Shown: positions 63,878 to 64,000 of the stretch, piece after piece
Numbering within the stretch: the first letter of the stretch is position 1
How the letters are laid out: each line of letters starts with the position of its first letter
Assembly: GCF_016820445.1 (NCBI RefSeq)
Contig: NZ_JADHDT010000008.1
Span: 213,558 to 277,557, forward strand
Length of the DNA stretch: 64,000 bases
DNA from: Sphingomonas beigongshangi
GTDB taxonomy: Bacteria; Pseudomonadota; Alphaproteobacteria; Sphingomonadales; Sphingomonadaceae
Direction of reading: 5' to 3'
The notes under the pieces: model-generated
Databases searched by the model: none
Seen by the model: only the letters and a program-made list of their open reading frames with translations
What the model was told of the DNA's origin: nothing
Program-made: the position numbers and the translations under genes

Positions 63878-63909
63878 AAAAAACCGCCCTGGACTAGTCC
63901 TAGGGCGGT
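63878..63909 (-). terminator. Intrinsic terminator of the tRNA gene
   Basis: An 8-bp stem (ACCGCCCT at 63883-63890 with its complement at 63902-63909) and 11-base loop are followed on the minus strand by six T. It lies 16 bases past the tRNA 3' end and is a classical Rho-independent terminator. Confidence 0.85.
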
Positions 63910-63925
63910 GCGGATGATGATACGT

Positions 63926-64000
<75 letters not shown>

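Overview
The window is about 64 kb of GC-rich, densely packed chromosome. It most resembles a Sphingomonas-type alphaproteobacterium. This is inferred from gene content, many ATGA/TGATG start-stop overlaps, GGAAC-N16-(C)GTT promoter-like sites typical of the alphaproteobacterial general stress sigma factor EcfG, and a C1:A72-type initiator tRNA at the right edge. No rRNA, CRISPR array, insertion sequence or prophage was seen.

Left third (1-24 kb). The first part holds a cut PAS signalling gene, an L,D-transpeptidase lipoprotein, an oxidoreductase, a MATE pump, a DUF3857/transglutaminase protein, a YecA/SEC-C protein, a DUF427 protein and a lipoprotein hydrolase. Next is a compact peptide-export locus (9.6-15.1 kb). 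It has a C39-peptidase ABC transporter with an intact catalytic set, an HlyD-type adaptor, a 70-residue peptide with a microcin V-like double-glycine leader and an eight-cysteine Pro/Ala-rich core, and a divergent outer-membrane channel lipoprotein. Then come a GntA-type heme N-hydroxylase and DUF1989 pair opposite a PLP decarboxylase, a PAP2 phosphatase, a Tat-like SDR, an Mfd-like helicase and a small conserved protein.

Middle (23.6-51 kb). A stress and redox block contains a Rieske-AIF reductase, Dps, a GH15 enzyme, two SDRs, a GMC dehydrogenase and a hydrolase fused to a gluconate-dehydrogenase-subunit-3-like domain. It is followed by an NhaP antiporter, an NdvA-like glucan exporter, a sugar ABC importer (MalK on +, MalGF and binding protein on -), a large TonB-dependent receptor, DnaQ-like and AlkB-like genes, an alcohol dehydrogenase, and a TolC-HlyD-ABC2-ABC2 export operon with no ATPase gene.

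Right part (51-64 kb). A LuxR-type regulator precedes a five-gene run whose parts and order resemble the Pseudomonas Fap functional-amyloid system: a 511-residue Asn/Ser/Thr/Gly repeat protein, a small protein sharing its C-terminal motif, a C39 peptidase lipoprotein, an unknown exported protein, and an outer-membrane barrel with an N-terminal coiled coil. After it come a DUF885 peptidase, an arsR-arsC-acr3 operon with a paired palindromic operator, a GGDEF-EAL gene with two apparent frameshifts, and a partial initiator tRNA with its terminator.

The two most notable systems, the microcin-like locus and the Fap-like locus, both depend on C39-type peptidases. Both also carry a strong hairpin just after the gene for the putative exported product.
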